Assembly: GCA_905220665.1 (NCBI GenBank)
Contig: CAJNAR010000160.1
Location: 1 to 64,000 of the forward strand
Source: Albugo candida
Taxonomy: Eukaryota; Oomycota; Peronosporomycetes; Albuginales; Albuginaceae
Direction: 5' to 3'
DNA length: 64,000 nucleotides
Part shown: positions 1 to 15,477 of the stretch, in pieces
Position numbering within the stretch: position 1 is the stretch's first letter
Layout of the letters: each line of letters opens with the position of its first letter
Position numbers and translations under genes: made by a program
Notes under the pieces: generated by a model
Seen by the model: the letters and a program-made list of their open reading frames with translations, nothing else
Databases searched by the model: none
Told to the model about the DNA's origin: nothing

Positions 1-3000
1 TCGCATGTTACTGAGGTCATAAGTAGTTTTATCAAGAGAGTTGCTTCCGCGTGGGTGTGACTAGTTTGCAAACTAAAACAAACATCAATTTTCTTAGTGG
101 AAAAGACACTGCATGACTGTGCATGTTTCATTTTGTGTCCTTTCTTTCTCCGATAATCATTCTCACAAGCACACACAATAGATCAGAAAATCAAAAGATA
201 CCTAAAGACCACTTTAAAACTGAGAATTTGCTTACATATTTCTAAAACTAATGCCACGCCGTACTGTTTGCATTTCAATCTAATATTTATCCTACGCTTT
301 CATTTCTATCGCCTGTAGACAATATTCGGATGTTACTGAGGTCATAAGTAGTTTTATCCAGTGAGTTGCTTCCGCGTGAGTGTGACTAGTTTGCAAACTA
401 AAACAAACATCCATTTTCTTAGTGGAAAATACACTGCATGACTGTGCATGTTTCATTTTGTGTCCTTTCTTTCTTCGATAATCATTCTCACAAGCACACA
501 CAATAGATCAGAAAATCAAAAGATACCTAAAGACCACTCCACAACTGACACTTTGCTTACATAATACTAAAACTAATGCCACGCCGTACTGTTTGCAACA
601 AAGCTAGTACCTATCCTACGCTTTCATTTCTATCTCCTATAGACAATATTCGCATGTTTCTGAGGTCATAAGTAGTTTAATCCAGAGAGTTGCTTCCGCA
701 TGAGTGTGACTAGTTTGCAAACTAAAACAAACATCCATTTTCTTAGTGGAAAATACACTGCATGACTGTGCATGTTTCATTTTGTGTCCTTTTTTTCTCC
801 GATAATCATTCTCACAAGCACACAAAATAGATCAGAAAATCAAAAGATACCTAAAGACCACTCCACAACTGACACTTTGCTTACATATTACTAAAACTAA
901 TGCCACACCGTACTGTTTGCACAAAGCTAGTACCTATCCTACGCTTTCAATTCTATCTCCTATAGACAATATTCGCATGTTACTGAGGTCATAAGCAGTT
1001 TTTTTTATCCAGACAGTTGCTTCCGCGTGGGTGTGACTAGTTTGCAAACTAAAAGAAATATCGAAATTCGTAGTGAAAGACGCTGCATGACTGTGCATGT
1101 TTGATTTTGTGTCCTTTCTTTCTCCGATAATCATTCTCACAAGCACACACAATAGATTAGAAAATCAAAAGATACCCGGAAACCACTCCACAACTGACAC
1201 TTGGCTTACATATTACTAAAACTAATGCCACACCGTACTGTTTGCAACAAAGCTAGTACCTATCCTACGCTTTCAATTCTATCTCCTATAGACAATATTC
1301 GCATGTTACTGAGGTCATAGGTAGTTTTATCCAGAGAGTTGCTTCCGCGTGGGTGTGACTAGTTTGCAAACTAAAAAAACATCCATTTTCTTAAGGAAAA
1401 AGACACTGCATGACTGTGCATGTTTGATTTTGTGTCCTTTCTTTCTCCGATAATCATCTCACAAGCACACACAATAGATTAGAAAATCAAAAGATACCCG
1501 GAAACCACTCCACAACGGACACTTTGCTTACAGAATACTAAAACTAATGCCACGCCGTACAGTTTGCAACAAAGCTAGTACCTATCCTACGCTTTCAATT
1601 CTATCTCCTATAGACAATATTCGCATGTTACTGAGGTCATAAGTAGTTTTATCCAGAGAGTTGCTTCCGCGTGAGTGGACTAGTTTGCAAACTAAAAGAA
1701 ATATCGAAATCCGTAGTGAAAAGACGCTGCATGACTGTGCATGTTTCATTTTGTGTCTCTTTCTCCGATAATCATTCTCACAAGCACACACAATAGATCA
1801 GAAAATCAAAAGATACCTAAAGACCACTCCACAACTGACACTTTGCTTACAGAATACTAAAACAAATGCCACGCCGTACTGTTTGCAACAAAGCTAGTAC
1901 CTATCCTACGCTTTCATTTCTATCTCCTATAGACAATATTCGCATGTTACTGAGGTCATAAGTAGTTTTATCCAGAGAGTTGCTTCCGCGTGGGTGTGAC
2001 TAGTTTGCAAACTAAAACAAACATCAATTTTCTTAGTGGAAAAGACACTGCATGACTGTGCATGTTTGATTTTGTGTCCTTTGTTTCTCCGATAATCATC
2101 TCACAAGCACACACAATAGATTAGAAAATCAAAAGATACCCGGAAACCACTCCACAACGGACACTTTGCTTACAGAATACTAAAACTAATGCCACGACGT
2201 ACAGTTTGCAACAAAGCTAGTACCTATCCTACGCTTTCAATTCTATCTCCTATAGACAATATTCGCATGTTACTGAGGTCATAAGTAGTTTTATCCAGAG
2301 AGTTGCTTCCGCGTGAGTGTGACTAGTTTGCAAACTAAAAGAAATATCGAAATCCGTAGTGAAAAGACGCTGCATGACTGTGCATGTTTCATTTTGTGTC
2401 CTTTCTTTCTCCGATAATCATTCTCACAAGCACACACAATAGATCAGAAAATCAAAAGATACCTAAAGACCACTCCACAACTGACACTTTGCTTACATAA
2501 TACTAAAACTAATGCCACGCCGTACTGTTTGCAACAAAGCTAGTACTTATCCTACGCTTTCAATTCTATCTCCTATAGACAATATTCGCATGTTACTGAG
2601 GTCATAAGCAGTTTTTTTTATCCAGAGAGTTGCTTCCGCGTGGGTGTGACTAGTTTGCAAAATAAAAGAAATATCGAAATTCGTAGTGAAAAGACGCTGC
2701 ATGACTGTGCATGTTTGATTTTGTGTCCTTTCTTTCTCCAATAATCATTCTCACAAGCACACACAATAGATTAGAAAATCAAAAGATACCTAAAGACCAC
2801 TCCACAACTGACACTTTGCTTACATAATACTAAAACTAATGCCACGCCGTACTGTTTGCAACAAAGCTAGTACCTATCCTACGCTTTCATTTCTATCTCC
2901 TATAGACAATATTCGCATGTTACTGAGGTCCTAAGTAGTTTTATCCAGAGAGTTGCTTCCGCATGAGTGTGACTAGTTTGCAAACTAAAACAAACATCCA

Positions 3001-6000
3001 TTTTCTTAGTGGAAAATACACTGCATGACTGTGCATGTTTCATTTTGTGTCCTTTCTTTCTCCGATAATCATTCTCACAAGCACACAAAATAGATCAGAA
3101 AATCAAAAGATACCTAAAGACCACTCCACAACTGACACTTTGCTTACATATTACTAAAACTAATGCCACACCGTACTGTTTGCAACAAAGCTAGTACCTA
3201 TCCTACGCTTTCAATTCTATCTCCTATAGACAATATTCGCATGTTACTGAGGTCATAAGCAGTTTTTTTTATCCAGACAGTTGCTTCCGCGTGGGTGTGA
3301 CTAGTTTGCAAACTAAAAGAAATATCGAAATTCGTAGTGAAAAGACGCTGCATGACTGTGCATGTTTGATTTTGTGTCCTTTCTTTCTCCAATAATCATT
3401 CTCACAAGCACACACAATAGATTAGAAAATCAAAAGATACCCGGAAACCACTCCACAACTGACACTTGGCTTACATATTACTAAAACTAATGCCACACCG
3501 TACTGTTTGCAACAAAGCTAGTACCTATCCTACGCTTTCAATTCTATCTCCTATAGACAATATTCGCATGTTACTGAGGTCATAAGTAGTTTTATCCAGA
3601 GAGTTGCTTCCGCGTGAGTGTGACTAGTTTGCAAACTAAAAGAAATATCGAAATCCGTAGTGAAAAGACGCTGCATGACTGTGCATGTTTCATTTTGTGT
3701 CCTTTCTTTCTCCGATAATCATTCTCACAAGCACACACAATAGATTAGAAAATCAAAAGATACCTAAAGACCACTCCACAACTGACACTTTGCTTACATA
3801 ATACTAAAACTAATGCCACGCCGTACTGTTTGCAACAAAGCTAGTACTTATCCTACGCTTTCAATTCTATCTCCTATAGACAATATTCGCATGTTACTGA
3901 GGTCATAAGCAGTTTTTTTTATCCAGAGAGTTGCTTCCGCGTGAGTGGACTAGTTTGCAAACTAAAAGAAATATCGAAATCCGTAGTGAAAAGACACTGC
4001 ATGACTGTGCATGTTTCATTTTGTGTCCTTTCTTTCTCCGATAATCATTCTCACAAGCACACACAATAGATTAGAAAATCAAACGATACCCGGAAACCAC
4101 TCCACAACTGACACTTTGCTTACAGAATACTAAAACTAATGCCACGCCGTACAGTTTGCAACAAAGCTAGTACTTATCCTACGCTTTCAATTCTATCTCC
4201 TATAGACAATATTCGCATGTTACTGAGGTCATAAGCAGTTTTTTTTATCCAGAGAGTTGCTTCCGCGTGAGTGGACTAGTTTGCAAACTAAAAGAAACAT
4301 CAATTTTCTTAGTGGAAAAGACACTGCATGACTGTGCATGTTTGATTTTGTGTCCTTTGTTTCTCCGATAATCATCTCACAAGCACACACAATAGATTAG
4401 AAAATCAAAAGATACCCGGAAACCACTCCACAACGGACACTTTGCTTACAGAATACTAAAACTAATGCCACGACGTACAGTTTGCAACAAAGCTAGTACC
4501 TATCCTACGCTTTCAATTCTATCTCCTATAGACAATATTCGCATGTTACTGAGGTCATAAGTAGTTTTATCCAGAGAGTTGCTTCCGCGTGAGTGGACTA
4601 GTTTGCAAACTAAAAGAAATATCGAAATCCGTAGTGAAAAGACGCTGCATGACTGTGCATGTTTCATTTTGTGTCCTTTCTTTCTCCGATAATCATTCTC
4701 ACAAGCACACACAATAGATCAGAAAATCAAAAGATACCTAAAGACCACTCCACAACTGACACTTTGCTTACATAATACTAAAACTAATGCCACACCGTAC
4801 TGTTTGCAACAAAGCTAGTACCTATCCTACGCTTTCAATTCTATCTCCTATAGACAATATTCGCATGTTACTGAGGTCATAAGTAGTTTTATCCAGAGAG
4901 TTGCTTCCGCGTGAGTGGACTAGTTTGCAAACTAAAAGAAATATCGAAATCCGTAGTGAAAAGACGCTGCATGACTGTGCATGTTTCATTTTGTGTCCTT
5001 TCTTTCTCCGATAATCATTCTCACAAGCACACACAATAGATCAGAAAATCAAAAGATACCTAAAGACCACTCCACAACTGACACTTTGCTTACATAATAC
5101 TAAAACTAATGCCACGCCGTACTGTTTGCAACAAAGCTAGTACCTATCCTACGCTTTCATTTCTATCTCCTATAGACAATATTCGCATGTTACTGAGGTC
5201 ATAAGTAGTTTTATCCAGAGAGTTGCTTCCGCGTGGGTGTGACTAGTTTGCAAACTAAAACAAACATCAATTTTCTTAGTGGAAAAGACACTGCATGACT
5301 GTGCATGTTTGATTTTGTGTCCTTTGTTTCTCCGATAATCATCTCACAAGCACACACAATAGATTAGAAAATCAAAAGATACCCGGAAACCACTCCACAA
5401 CTGACACTTTGCTTACAGAATACTAAAACTAATGCCACGACGTACAGTTTGCAACAAAGCTAGTACCTATCCTACGCTTTCAATTCTATCTCCTATAGAC
5501 AATATTCGCATGTTACTGAGGTCATAAGTAGTTTTATCCAGAGAGTTGCTTCCGCGTGAGTGGACTAGTTTGCAAACTAAAAGAAATATCGAAATCCGTA
5601 GTGAAAAGACGCTGCATGACTGTGCATGTTTCATTTTGTGTCCTTTCTTTCTCCGATAATCATTCTCACAAGCACACACAATAGATCAGAAAATCAAAAG
5701 ATACCTAAAGACCACTCCACAACTGACACTTTGCTTACATAATACTAAAACTAATGCCACGCCGTACTGTTTGCAACAAAGCTAGTACTTATCCTACGCT
5801 TTCAATTCTATCTCCTATAGACAATATTCGCATGTTACTGAGGTCATAAGCAGTTTTTTTTATCCAGAGAGTTGCTTCCGCGTGAGTGGACTAGTTTGCA
5901 AACTAAAAGAAATATCGAAATCCGTAGTGAAAAGACACTGCATGACTGTGCATGTTTCATTTTGTGTCCTTTCTTTCTCCGATAATCATTCTCACAAGCA

Positions 6001-9000
6001 CACACAATAGATTAGAAAATCAAACGATACCCGGAAACCACTCCACAACTGACACTTTGCTTACAGAATACTAAAACTAATGCCACGCCGTACAGTTTGC
6101 AACAAAGCTAGTACCTATCCTACGCTTTCAATTCTATCTCCTATAGACAATATTCGCATGTTACTGAGGTCCTAAGTAGTTTTATCCAGAGAGTTGCTTC
6201 CGCATGAGTGTGACTAGTTTGCAAACTAAAACAAACATCAATTTTCTTAGTGGAAAAGACACTGCATGACTGTGCATGTTTCATTTTGTGTCCTTTCTTT
6301 CTCCGATAATCATTCTCACAAGCACACACAATAGATCAGAAAATCAAAAGATACCTAAAGACCACTTTAAAACTGAGAATTTGCTTACATATTTCTAAAA
6401 CTAATGCCACGCCGTACTGTTTGCATTTCAATCTAATATTTATCCTACGCTTTCAATTCTATCGCCTGTAGACAATATTCGCATGTTACTGAGGTCATAA
6501 GTAGTTTTATCCAGTGAGTTGCTTCCGCGTGAGTGTGACTAGTTTGCAAACTAAAACAAACATCCATTTTCTTAGTGGAAAATACACTGCATGACTGTGC
6601 ATGTTTCATTTTGTGTCCTTTCTTTCTTCGATAATCATTCTCACAAGCACACACAATAGATCAGAAAATCAAAAGATACCTAAAGACCACTCCACAACTG
6701 ACACTTTGCTTACATAATACTAAAACTAATGCCACGCCGTACTGTTTGCAACAAAGCTAGTGCCTATCCTACGCTTTCATTTCTATCTCCTATAGACAAT
6801 ATTCGCATGTTACTGAGGTCCTAAGTAGTTTTATCCAGAGAGTTGCTTCCGCATGAGTGTGACTAGTTTGCAAACTAAAACAAACATCCATTTTCTTAGT
6901 GGAAAATACACTGCATGACTGTGCATGTTTCATTTTGTGTCCTTTTTTTCTCCGATAATCATTCTCACAAGCACACAAAATAGATCAGAAAATCAAAAGA
7001 TACCTAAAGACCACTCCACAACTGACACTTTGCTTACATATTACTAAAACTAATGCCACACCGTGCTGTTTGCAACAAAGCTAGTACCTATCCTACGCTT
7101 TCAATTCTATCTCCTATAGACAATATTCGCATGTTACTGAGGTCATAGGTAGTTTTATCCAGAGAGTTGCTTCCGCGTGGGTGTGACTAGTTTGCAAACT
7201 AAAAGAAATATTGAAATTCGTAGTGAAAAAACGCTGCATGACTGTGCATGTTTGATTTTGTGTCCTTTCTTTCTCCGATAATCATTCTCACAAGCACACA
7301 CAATAGAACAGAAAATCAAAAGATACCCGGAAACCACTCCACAACTGACACTTTGCTTACATATTACTAAAATTAATGCCACGCCGTACTGTTTGCAACA
7401 AAGCTAGTACCTATCCTACGCTTTCAATTCTATCTCCTATAGACAATATTCGCATGTTACTGAGGTCATAGGTAGTTTTATCCAGAGAGTTGCTTCCGCG
7501 TGGGTGTGACTAGTTTGCAAACTAAAAGAAATATCGTAATTTGTAGTGAAAAGACGCTGCATGACTGTGCATGTTTGATTTTGTGTCCTTTCTTTCTCCG
7601 ATAATCATTCTCACAAGCACACACAATAGATTAGAAAATCAAAAGATACCTAAAGACCACTTTAAAACTGACACTTTGCTTACATATTACTAAAATTAAT
7701 GCCACGCCGTACTGTTTGCAACAAAGCTAGTACCTATCCTACGCTTTCAATTCTATCTCCTATAGACAATATTCGCATGTTACTGAGGTCATAAGTAGTT
7801 TTATCCAGTGAGTTGCTTCCGCGTGAGTGTGACTAGTTTGCAAACTAAAAGAAATATCGAAATCCGTAGTGAAAAGACGCTGCATGACTGTGCATGTTTC
7901 ATTTTGTGTCCCTTCTCCGATAATCATTCTCACAAGCACACACAATAGATCAGAAAATCAAAAGATACCTAAAGACCACTCCACAACTGACACTTTGCTT
8001 ACATAATACTAAAACTAATGCCACGCCGTACTGTTTGCAACAAAGCTAGTACCTATCCTACGCTTTCAATTCTATCTCCTATAGACAATATTCGCATGTT
8101 ACTGAGGTCATAAGTAGTTTTATCCAGTGAGTTGCTTCCGCGTGAGTGTGACTAGTTTGCAAACTAAAAGAAATATCGAAATCCGTAGTGAAAAGACGCT
8201 GCATGACTGTGCATGTTTGATTTTGTGTCCCTTCTCCGATAATCATTCTCACAAGCACACACAATAGATTAGAAAATCAAAAGATACCTAAAGACCACTT
8301 TAAAACTGACACTTTGCTTACATATTACTAAAATTAATGCCACGCCGTTCTGTTTGCAACAAAGCTAGTACCTATGCTACGCTTTCAATTCTATCTCCTA
8401 TAGACAATATTCGCATGTTACTGAGGTCATAAGTAGTTTTATCCAGAGAGTTGCTTCCGCGTGGGTGTGACTAGTTTGCAAACTAAAACAAACATCAATT
8501 TTCTTAGTGGAAAAGACGCTGCATGACTGTGCATGTTTCATTTTGTGTCCTTTCTTTCTCCGATAATCATTCTCACAAGCACACACAATAGATCAGAAAA
8601 TCAAAAGATACCTAAAGACCACTTTAAAACTGACACTTTGCTTACATATTACTAAAACTAATGCCACACCTTACTGTTTGCGACAAAGCTAGTACCTATC
8701 CTACGCTTTCAATTCTATCTCCTATAGACAATATTCGCATGTTACTGAGGTCATAGGTAGTTTTATCCAGAGAGTTGCTTCCGCGTCAGTGTGACTAGTT
8801 TGCAAACTAAAAGAAATATCGAAATCCGTAGTGAAAAGACGCTGCATGACTGTGCATGTTTCATTTTGTGTCCCTTCTCCGATAATCATTCTCACAAGCA
8901 CACACAATAGATCAGAAAATCAAAAGATACCTAAAGACCACTTTAAAACTGACACTTTGCTTACATATTACTAAAATTAATGCCACGCCGTACTGTTTGC

Positions 9001-12000
9001 AACAAAGCTAGTACCTATCCTACGCTTTCAATTCTATCTCCTATAGACAATATTCGCATGTTACTGAGGTCATAGGTAGTTTTATCCAGAGAGTTGCTTC
9101 CGCGTGGGTGTGACTAGTTTGCAAACTAAAAGAAATATCGTAATTTGTAGTGAAAACACGCTGCATGACTGTGCATGTTTGATTTTGTGTCCTTTCTTTC
9201 TCCGATAATCATTCTCACAAGCACACACAATAGATTAGAAAATCAAAAGATACCTAAAGACCACTTTAAAACTGACACTTTGCTTACATATTACTAAAAT
9301 TAATGCCACGCCGTACTGTTTGCAACAAAGCTAGTACCTATCCTACGCTTTCAATTCTATCTCCTATAGACAATATTCGCATGTTACTGAGGTCATAGGT
9401 AGTTTTATCCAGAGAGTTGCTTCCGCGTGAGTGTGACTAGTTTGCAAACTAAAAGAAATATCGAAATCCGTAGTGAAAAGACGCTGCATGACTGTGCATG
9501 TTTGATTTTGTGTCCCTTCTCCGATAATCATTCTCACAAGCACACACAATAGATCAGAAAATCAAAAGATACCTAAAGACCACTTTAAAACTGACACTTT
9601 GCTTACATATTACTAAAACTAATGCCAAACCGTACTGTTTGCAACAAAGCTAGTACCTATCCCACGCTTTCAATTCTATCTCCTATAGACAATATTCGCA
9701 TGTTACTGAGGTCATAGGTAGTTTTATCCAGAGAGTTGCTTCCGCGTGGGTGTGACTAGTTTGCAAACTAAAAGAAATATCGAAATTCGTAGTGAAAAGA
9801 CGCTGCATGACTGTGCATGTTTGCTTTTGTGTCCTTTCTTTCTCCGATAATTATTCTCACAAGCACACACAATAGAACAGAAAATCAAAAAATACCTAAA
9901 GACCACTTTAAAACTGACACTTTGCTTACATAATACTAAATCTAATGCCACGCCGTACTGTTTGCAACAAAGCAAGTACCTATCCTACGCTTTCATTTCT
10001 ATCTCCTATAGACAATATTCGCATGTTACTGAGGTCATAGGTAGTTTTTTTTATCCAGAGAGTTGCTTCCGCGTGGGTGTGACTAGTTTGCAAACTAAAA
10101 GAAATATCGAAATTCGTAGTGAAAAGACGCTGCATGACTGTGCATGTTTGATTTTGTGTCCTTTCTTTCTCCGATAATCATTCTCACAAGCACACACAAT
10201 AGATTAGAAAATCAAAAGATACCCGGAAACCACTCCACAACTGACACTTTGCTTACATATTACTAAAACTAATGCCACACCGTACTGTTTGCAACAAAGG
10301 TAGTACCTATCTCACGCTTTCAATTCTATCTCCTATAGACAATATTCGCATGTTACTGAGGTCATAGGTAGTTTTATCCAGAGAGTTGCTTCCGCGTGGG
10401 TGTGACTAGTTTGCAAACTAAAACAAACATCAATTTTCTTAGTGGAAAAGACACTGCATGACTGTGCATGTTTCATTTTGTGTCCTTTCTTTCTCCGATA
10501 ATCATTCTCACAAGCACACACAATAGATTAGAAAATCAAAAGATACCCGGAAACCACTCCACAACGGACACTTTGCTTACAGAATACTAAAACTAATGCC
10601 ACGCCGTACTGTTTGCAACAAAGCTAGTACCTATCCTACGCTTTCAATTCTATCTCCTATAGACAATATTCGCATGTTACTGAGTTCATAAGTAGTTTTA
10701 TCCAGAGAGTTGCTTCCGCATGAGTGTGACTAGTTTGCAAACTAAAAGAAATATCGAAATCCGTAGTGAAAAGACGCTGCATGACTGTGCATGTTTGATT
10801 TTGTGTCCCTTCTCCGATAATCATTCTCACAAGCACACACAATAGATCAGAAAATCAAAAGATACCTAAAGACCACTTTAAAACTGACACTTTGCTTACA
10901 TATTACTAAAATTAATGCCACGCCGTACTGCTTGCAACAAAGCTAGTACCTATCCTACGCTTTCATTTCTATCTCCTATAGACAATATTCGCATGTTACT
11001 GAGGTCATAAGTAGTTTTATCCAGTGAGTTGCTTCCGCGTGAGTGTGACTAGTTTGCAAACTAAAAGAAATATCGAAATCCGTAGTGAAAAGACGCTGCA
11101 TGACTGTGCATGTTTCATTTTGTGTCCCTTCTCCGATAATCATTCTCACAAGCACACACAATAGATCAGAAAATCAAAAGATACCTAAAGACCACTCCAC
11201 AACTGACACTTTGCTTACATATTACTAAAACTAATGCCACACCGTGCTGTTTGCAACAAAGCTAGTACCTATCCTACGCTTTCAATTCTATCTCCTATAG
11301 ACAATATTCGCATGTTACTGAGGTCATAGGTAGTTTTTTTTATCCAGAGAGTTGCTTCCGCGTGGGTGTGACTAGTTTGCAAACTAAAAAAAACATCCAT
11401 CTTCTTGGTGGAAAATACACTGCATGACTGTGCATGTTTCATTTTGTGTCCTTTCTTTCTCCGATAATCATTCTCACAAGCACACACAATAGATCAGAAA
11501 ATCAAAAGATACCCGGAAACCACTCCACAACTGACACTTTGCAAACAGAATACTAAAACTAATGCCACGCCGTACTGTTTGCAACAAAGCTAGTACCTAT
11601 CCTACGCTTTCATTTCTATCTCCTATAGACAATATTCGCATGTTACTGAGTTCATAAGAAGTTTTATCCAGTGAGTTGCTTCCGCGTGAGTGTGACTAGT
11701 TTGCAAACTAAAAGAAATATCGAAATCCGTAGTGAAAAGACGCTGCATGACTGTGCATGTTTCATTTTGTGTCCCTTCTCCGATAATCATTCTCACAAGC
11801 ACACACAATAGATCAGAAAATCAAAAGATACCTAAAGACCACTCCACAACTGACACTTTGCTTACATAATACTAAAACTAATGCCACGCCGTACTGTTTG
11901 CAACAAAGCTAGTACCTATCCTACGCTTTCAATTCTATCTCCTATAGACAATATTCGCATGTTACTGAGGTCATAAGTAGTTTTATCCAGTGAGTTGCTT

Positions 12001-15000
12001 CCGCGTGAGTGTGACTAGGTTGCAAACTAAAAGAAATATCGAAATCCGTAGTGAAAAGACGCTGCATGACTGTGCATGTTTAATTTTGTGTCCCTTCTCC
12101 GATAATCATTCTCACAAGCACACAAAATAGATCAGAAAATCAAAAGATACCTAAAGACCACTTTAAAACTGACACTTTGCTTACATATTACTAAAACTAA
12201 TGCCAAACCGTACTGTTTGCAACAAAGCTAGTACCTATCCCACGCTTTCAATTCTATCTCCTATAGACAATATTCGCATGTTACTGAGGTCATAGGTAGT
12301 TTTATCCAGAGAGTTGCTTCCGCGTGGGTGTGACTAGTTTGCAAACTAAAAGAAATATCGAAATTCGTAGTGAAAAGACGCTGCATGACTGTGCATGTTT
12401 GATTTTGTGTCCTTTCCTTCTCCAATAATCATTCTCACAAGCACACACAATAGATTAGAAAATCAAAAGATACCCGGAAACCACTCCACAACTGACACTT
12501 TGCTTACAGAATACTAAAACTAATGCCACGCCGTACAGTTTGCAACAAAGCTAGTACCTATCCTACGCTTTCAATTCTATCTCCTATAGACAATATTCGC
12601 ATGTTACTGAGGTCATAAGTAGTTTTATCCAGAGAGTTGCTTCCGCGTGAGTGGACTAGTTTGCAAACTAAAAAAAAAATCGAAATCCGTAGTGAAAAGA
12701 CGCTGCATGACTGTGGATGTTTCATTTTGTGTCCTTTCTTTCTCCGATAATCATTCTCACAAGCACACACAATAGATCAGGAAATCAAAAGATACCTAAA
12801 GACCACTTTAAAACTGACACTTTGCTTACATAATACTAAAACTAATGCCACGCCGTACTGTTTGCAACAAAGCTAGTACCTATCCTACGCTTTCATTTCT
12901 ATCTCCTATAGACAATATTCGCATGTTACTGAGGTCATAAGTAGTTTTATCAAGAGAGTTGCTTCCGCGTGGGTGTGACTAGTTTGCAAACTAAAACAAA
13001 CATCAATTTTCTTAGTGGAAAAGACGCTGCATGACTGTGCATGTTTCATTTTGTGTCCTTTCTTTCTCCGATAATCATTCTCACAAGCACACACAATAGA
13101 TCAGAAAATCAAAAGATACATAAAGACCACTTTAAAACTGACACTTTGCTTACATATTACTAAAATTAATGCCACGCCGTACTGTTTGCAACAAAGCTAG
13201 TACCTATCCTACGCTTTCAATTCTATCTCCTATAGACAATATTCGCATGTTACTGAGGTCATAAGTAGTTTTATCCAGTGAGTTGCTTCCGCGTGAGTGT
13301 GACTAGGTTGCAAACTAAAAAAATATATCGAAATCCGTAGTGAAAAGACGCTGCATGACTGTGCATGTTTGATTTTGTGTCCCTTCTCCGATAATCATTC
13401 TCACAAGCACACACAATAGAACAGAAAATCAATAGATACCTAAAGACCACTTTAAAACTGACACTTTGCTTACATATTACTAAAACTAATGCCACACCGT
13501 GCTGTTTGCAACAAAGCTAGTACCTATCCTACGCTTTCAATTCTATCTCCTTTAGACAATATTCGCATGTTACTGAGGTCATAGGTAGTTTTTTTTATCC
13601 AGAGAGTTGCTTCCGCGTGGGTGTGACTAGTTTGCAAACTAAAAGAAATATCGAAATTCGTAGTGAAAAGACGCTGCATGACTGTGCATGTTTGATTTTG
13701 TGTCCTTTCTTTCTCCGATAATCATTCTCACAAGCACACACAATAGATCAGGAAATCAAAAGATACCTAAAGACCACTTTAAAACTGACACTTTGCTTAC
13801 ATATTACTAAAATTAATGCCACGCCGTACTGTTTGCAACAAAGCTAGTACCTATCCTACGCTTTCATTTCTATCTCCTATAGACAATATTCGCATGTTAC
13901 TGAGGTCATAAGTAGTTTTATCAAGAGAGTTGCTTCCGCGTGGGTGTGACTAGTTTGCAAACTAAAAGAAATATCGAAATTCGTAGTGAAAAGACGCTGC
14001 ATGACTGTGCATGTTTCATTTTGTGTTCTTTCTTTGTCCGATAATCATTCTCACAAGCACACACAATAGATCAGAAAATCAAAAGATACCTAAAGACCAC
14101 TTTAAAACTGACACTTTGCTTACATATTACTAAAACTAATGCCACGCCGTACTGTTTGCAACAAAGCTAGTACCTATCCTACGCTTTCAATTCTATCTCC
14201 TATAGACAATATTCGCATGTTACTGAGGTCATAGGTAGTTTTATCCAGAGAGTTGCTTCCGCGTGAGTGTGACTAGTTTGCAAACTAAAAGAAATATCGA
14301 AATCCGTAGTGAAAAGACACTGCATGACTGTGTCATGTTTAATTTTGTGTCCCTTCTCCGATAATCATTCTCACAAGCACACACAATAGATCAGAAAATC
14401 AAAAGATACCTAAAGACCACTTTAAAACTGACACTTTGCTTACATATTACTAAAATTAATGCCACGCCGTACTGTTTGCAACAAAGCTAGTACCTATCCT
14501 ACGCTTTCAATTCTATCTCCTATAGACAATATTCGCATGTTACTGAGGTCATAAGTAGTTTTATCCAGAGAGTTGCTTCCGCGTGAGTGTGACTAGTTTG
14601 CAAACTAAAAGAAATATCGAAATCCGTAGTGAAAAGACACTGCATGACTGTGTCATGTTTAATTTTGTGTCCCTTCTCCGATAATCATTCTCACAAGCAC
14701 ACACAATAGATCAGAAAATCAAAAAATACCTAAAGACCACTTTAAAACTGACACTTTGCTTACATATTACTAAAACTAATGCCACACCGTGCTGTTTGCA
14801 ATAAAGCTTGTACCTATCCCACGCTTTAAGTTCTCTCTCCTATAGACAATATTCGCATGTTACTGAGGTCATAGGTAGTTTTATCCAGAGAGTTGCTTCC
14901 GCGTGGGTGTGACTAGTTTGCAAACTAAAACAAACATCAATTTTCTTAGTGGAAAAGACACTGCATGACTGTGCATGTTTCATTTTGTGTCCTTTCTTTC

Positions 15001-15477
15001 TCCGATAATCATTCTCACAAGCACACACAATAGATTAGAAAATCAAAAGATACCCGGAAACCACTCCACAACTGACACTTTGCTTACATATTACTAAAAT
15101 TAATGCCACGCCGTACTGTTTGCAACAAAGCTAGTACCTATCCTACGCTTTCAATTCTATCTCCTATAGACAATATTCGCATGTTACTGAGGTCATAGGT
15201 AGTTTTATCCAGAGAGTTGCTTCCGCGTGGGTGTGACTAGTTTGCAAACTAAAAGAAATATCGTAATTTGTAGTGAAAAGACGCTGCATGACTGTGCATG
15301 TTTGATTTTGTGTCCTTTCTTTCTCCGATAATCATTCTCACAAGCACACACAATAGATTAGAAAATCAAAAGATACCTAAAGACCACTTTAAAACTGACA
15401 CTTTGCTTACATATTACTAAAATTAATGCCACGCCGTACTGTTTGCAACAAAGCTAGTACCTATCCTACGCTTTCAA

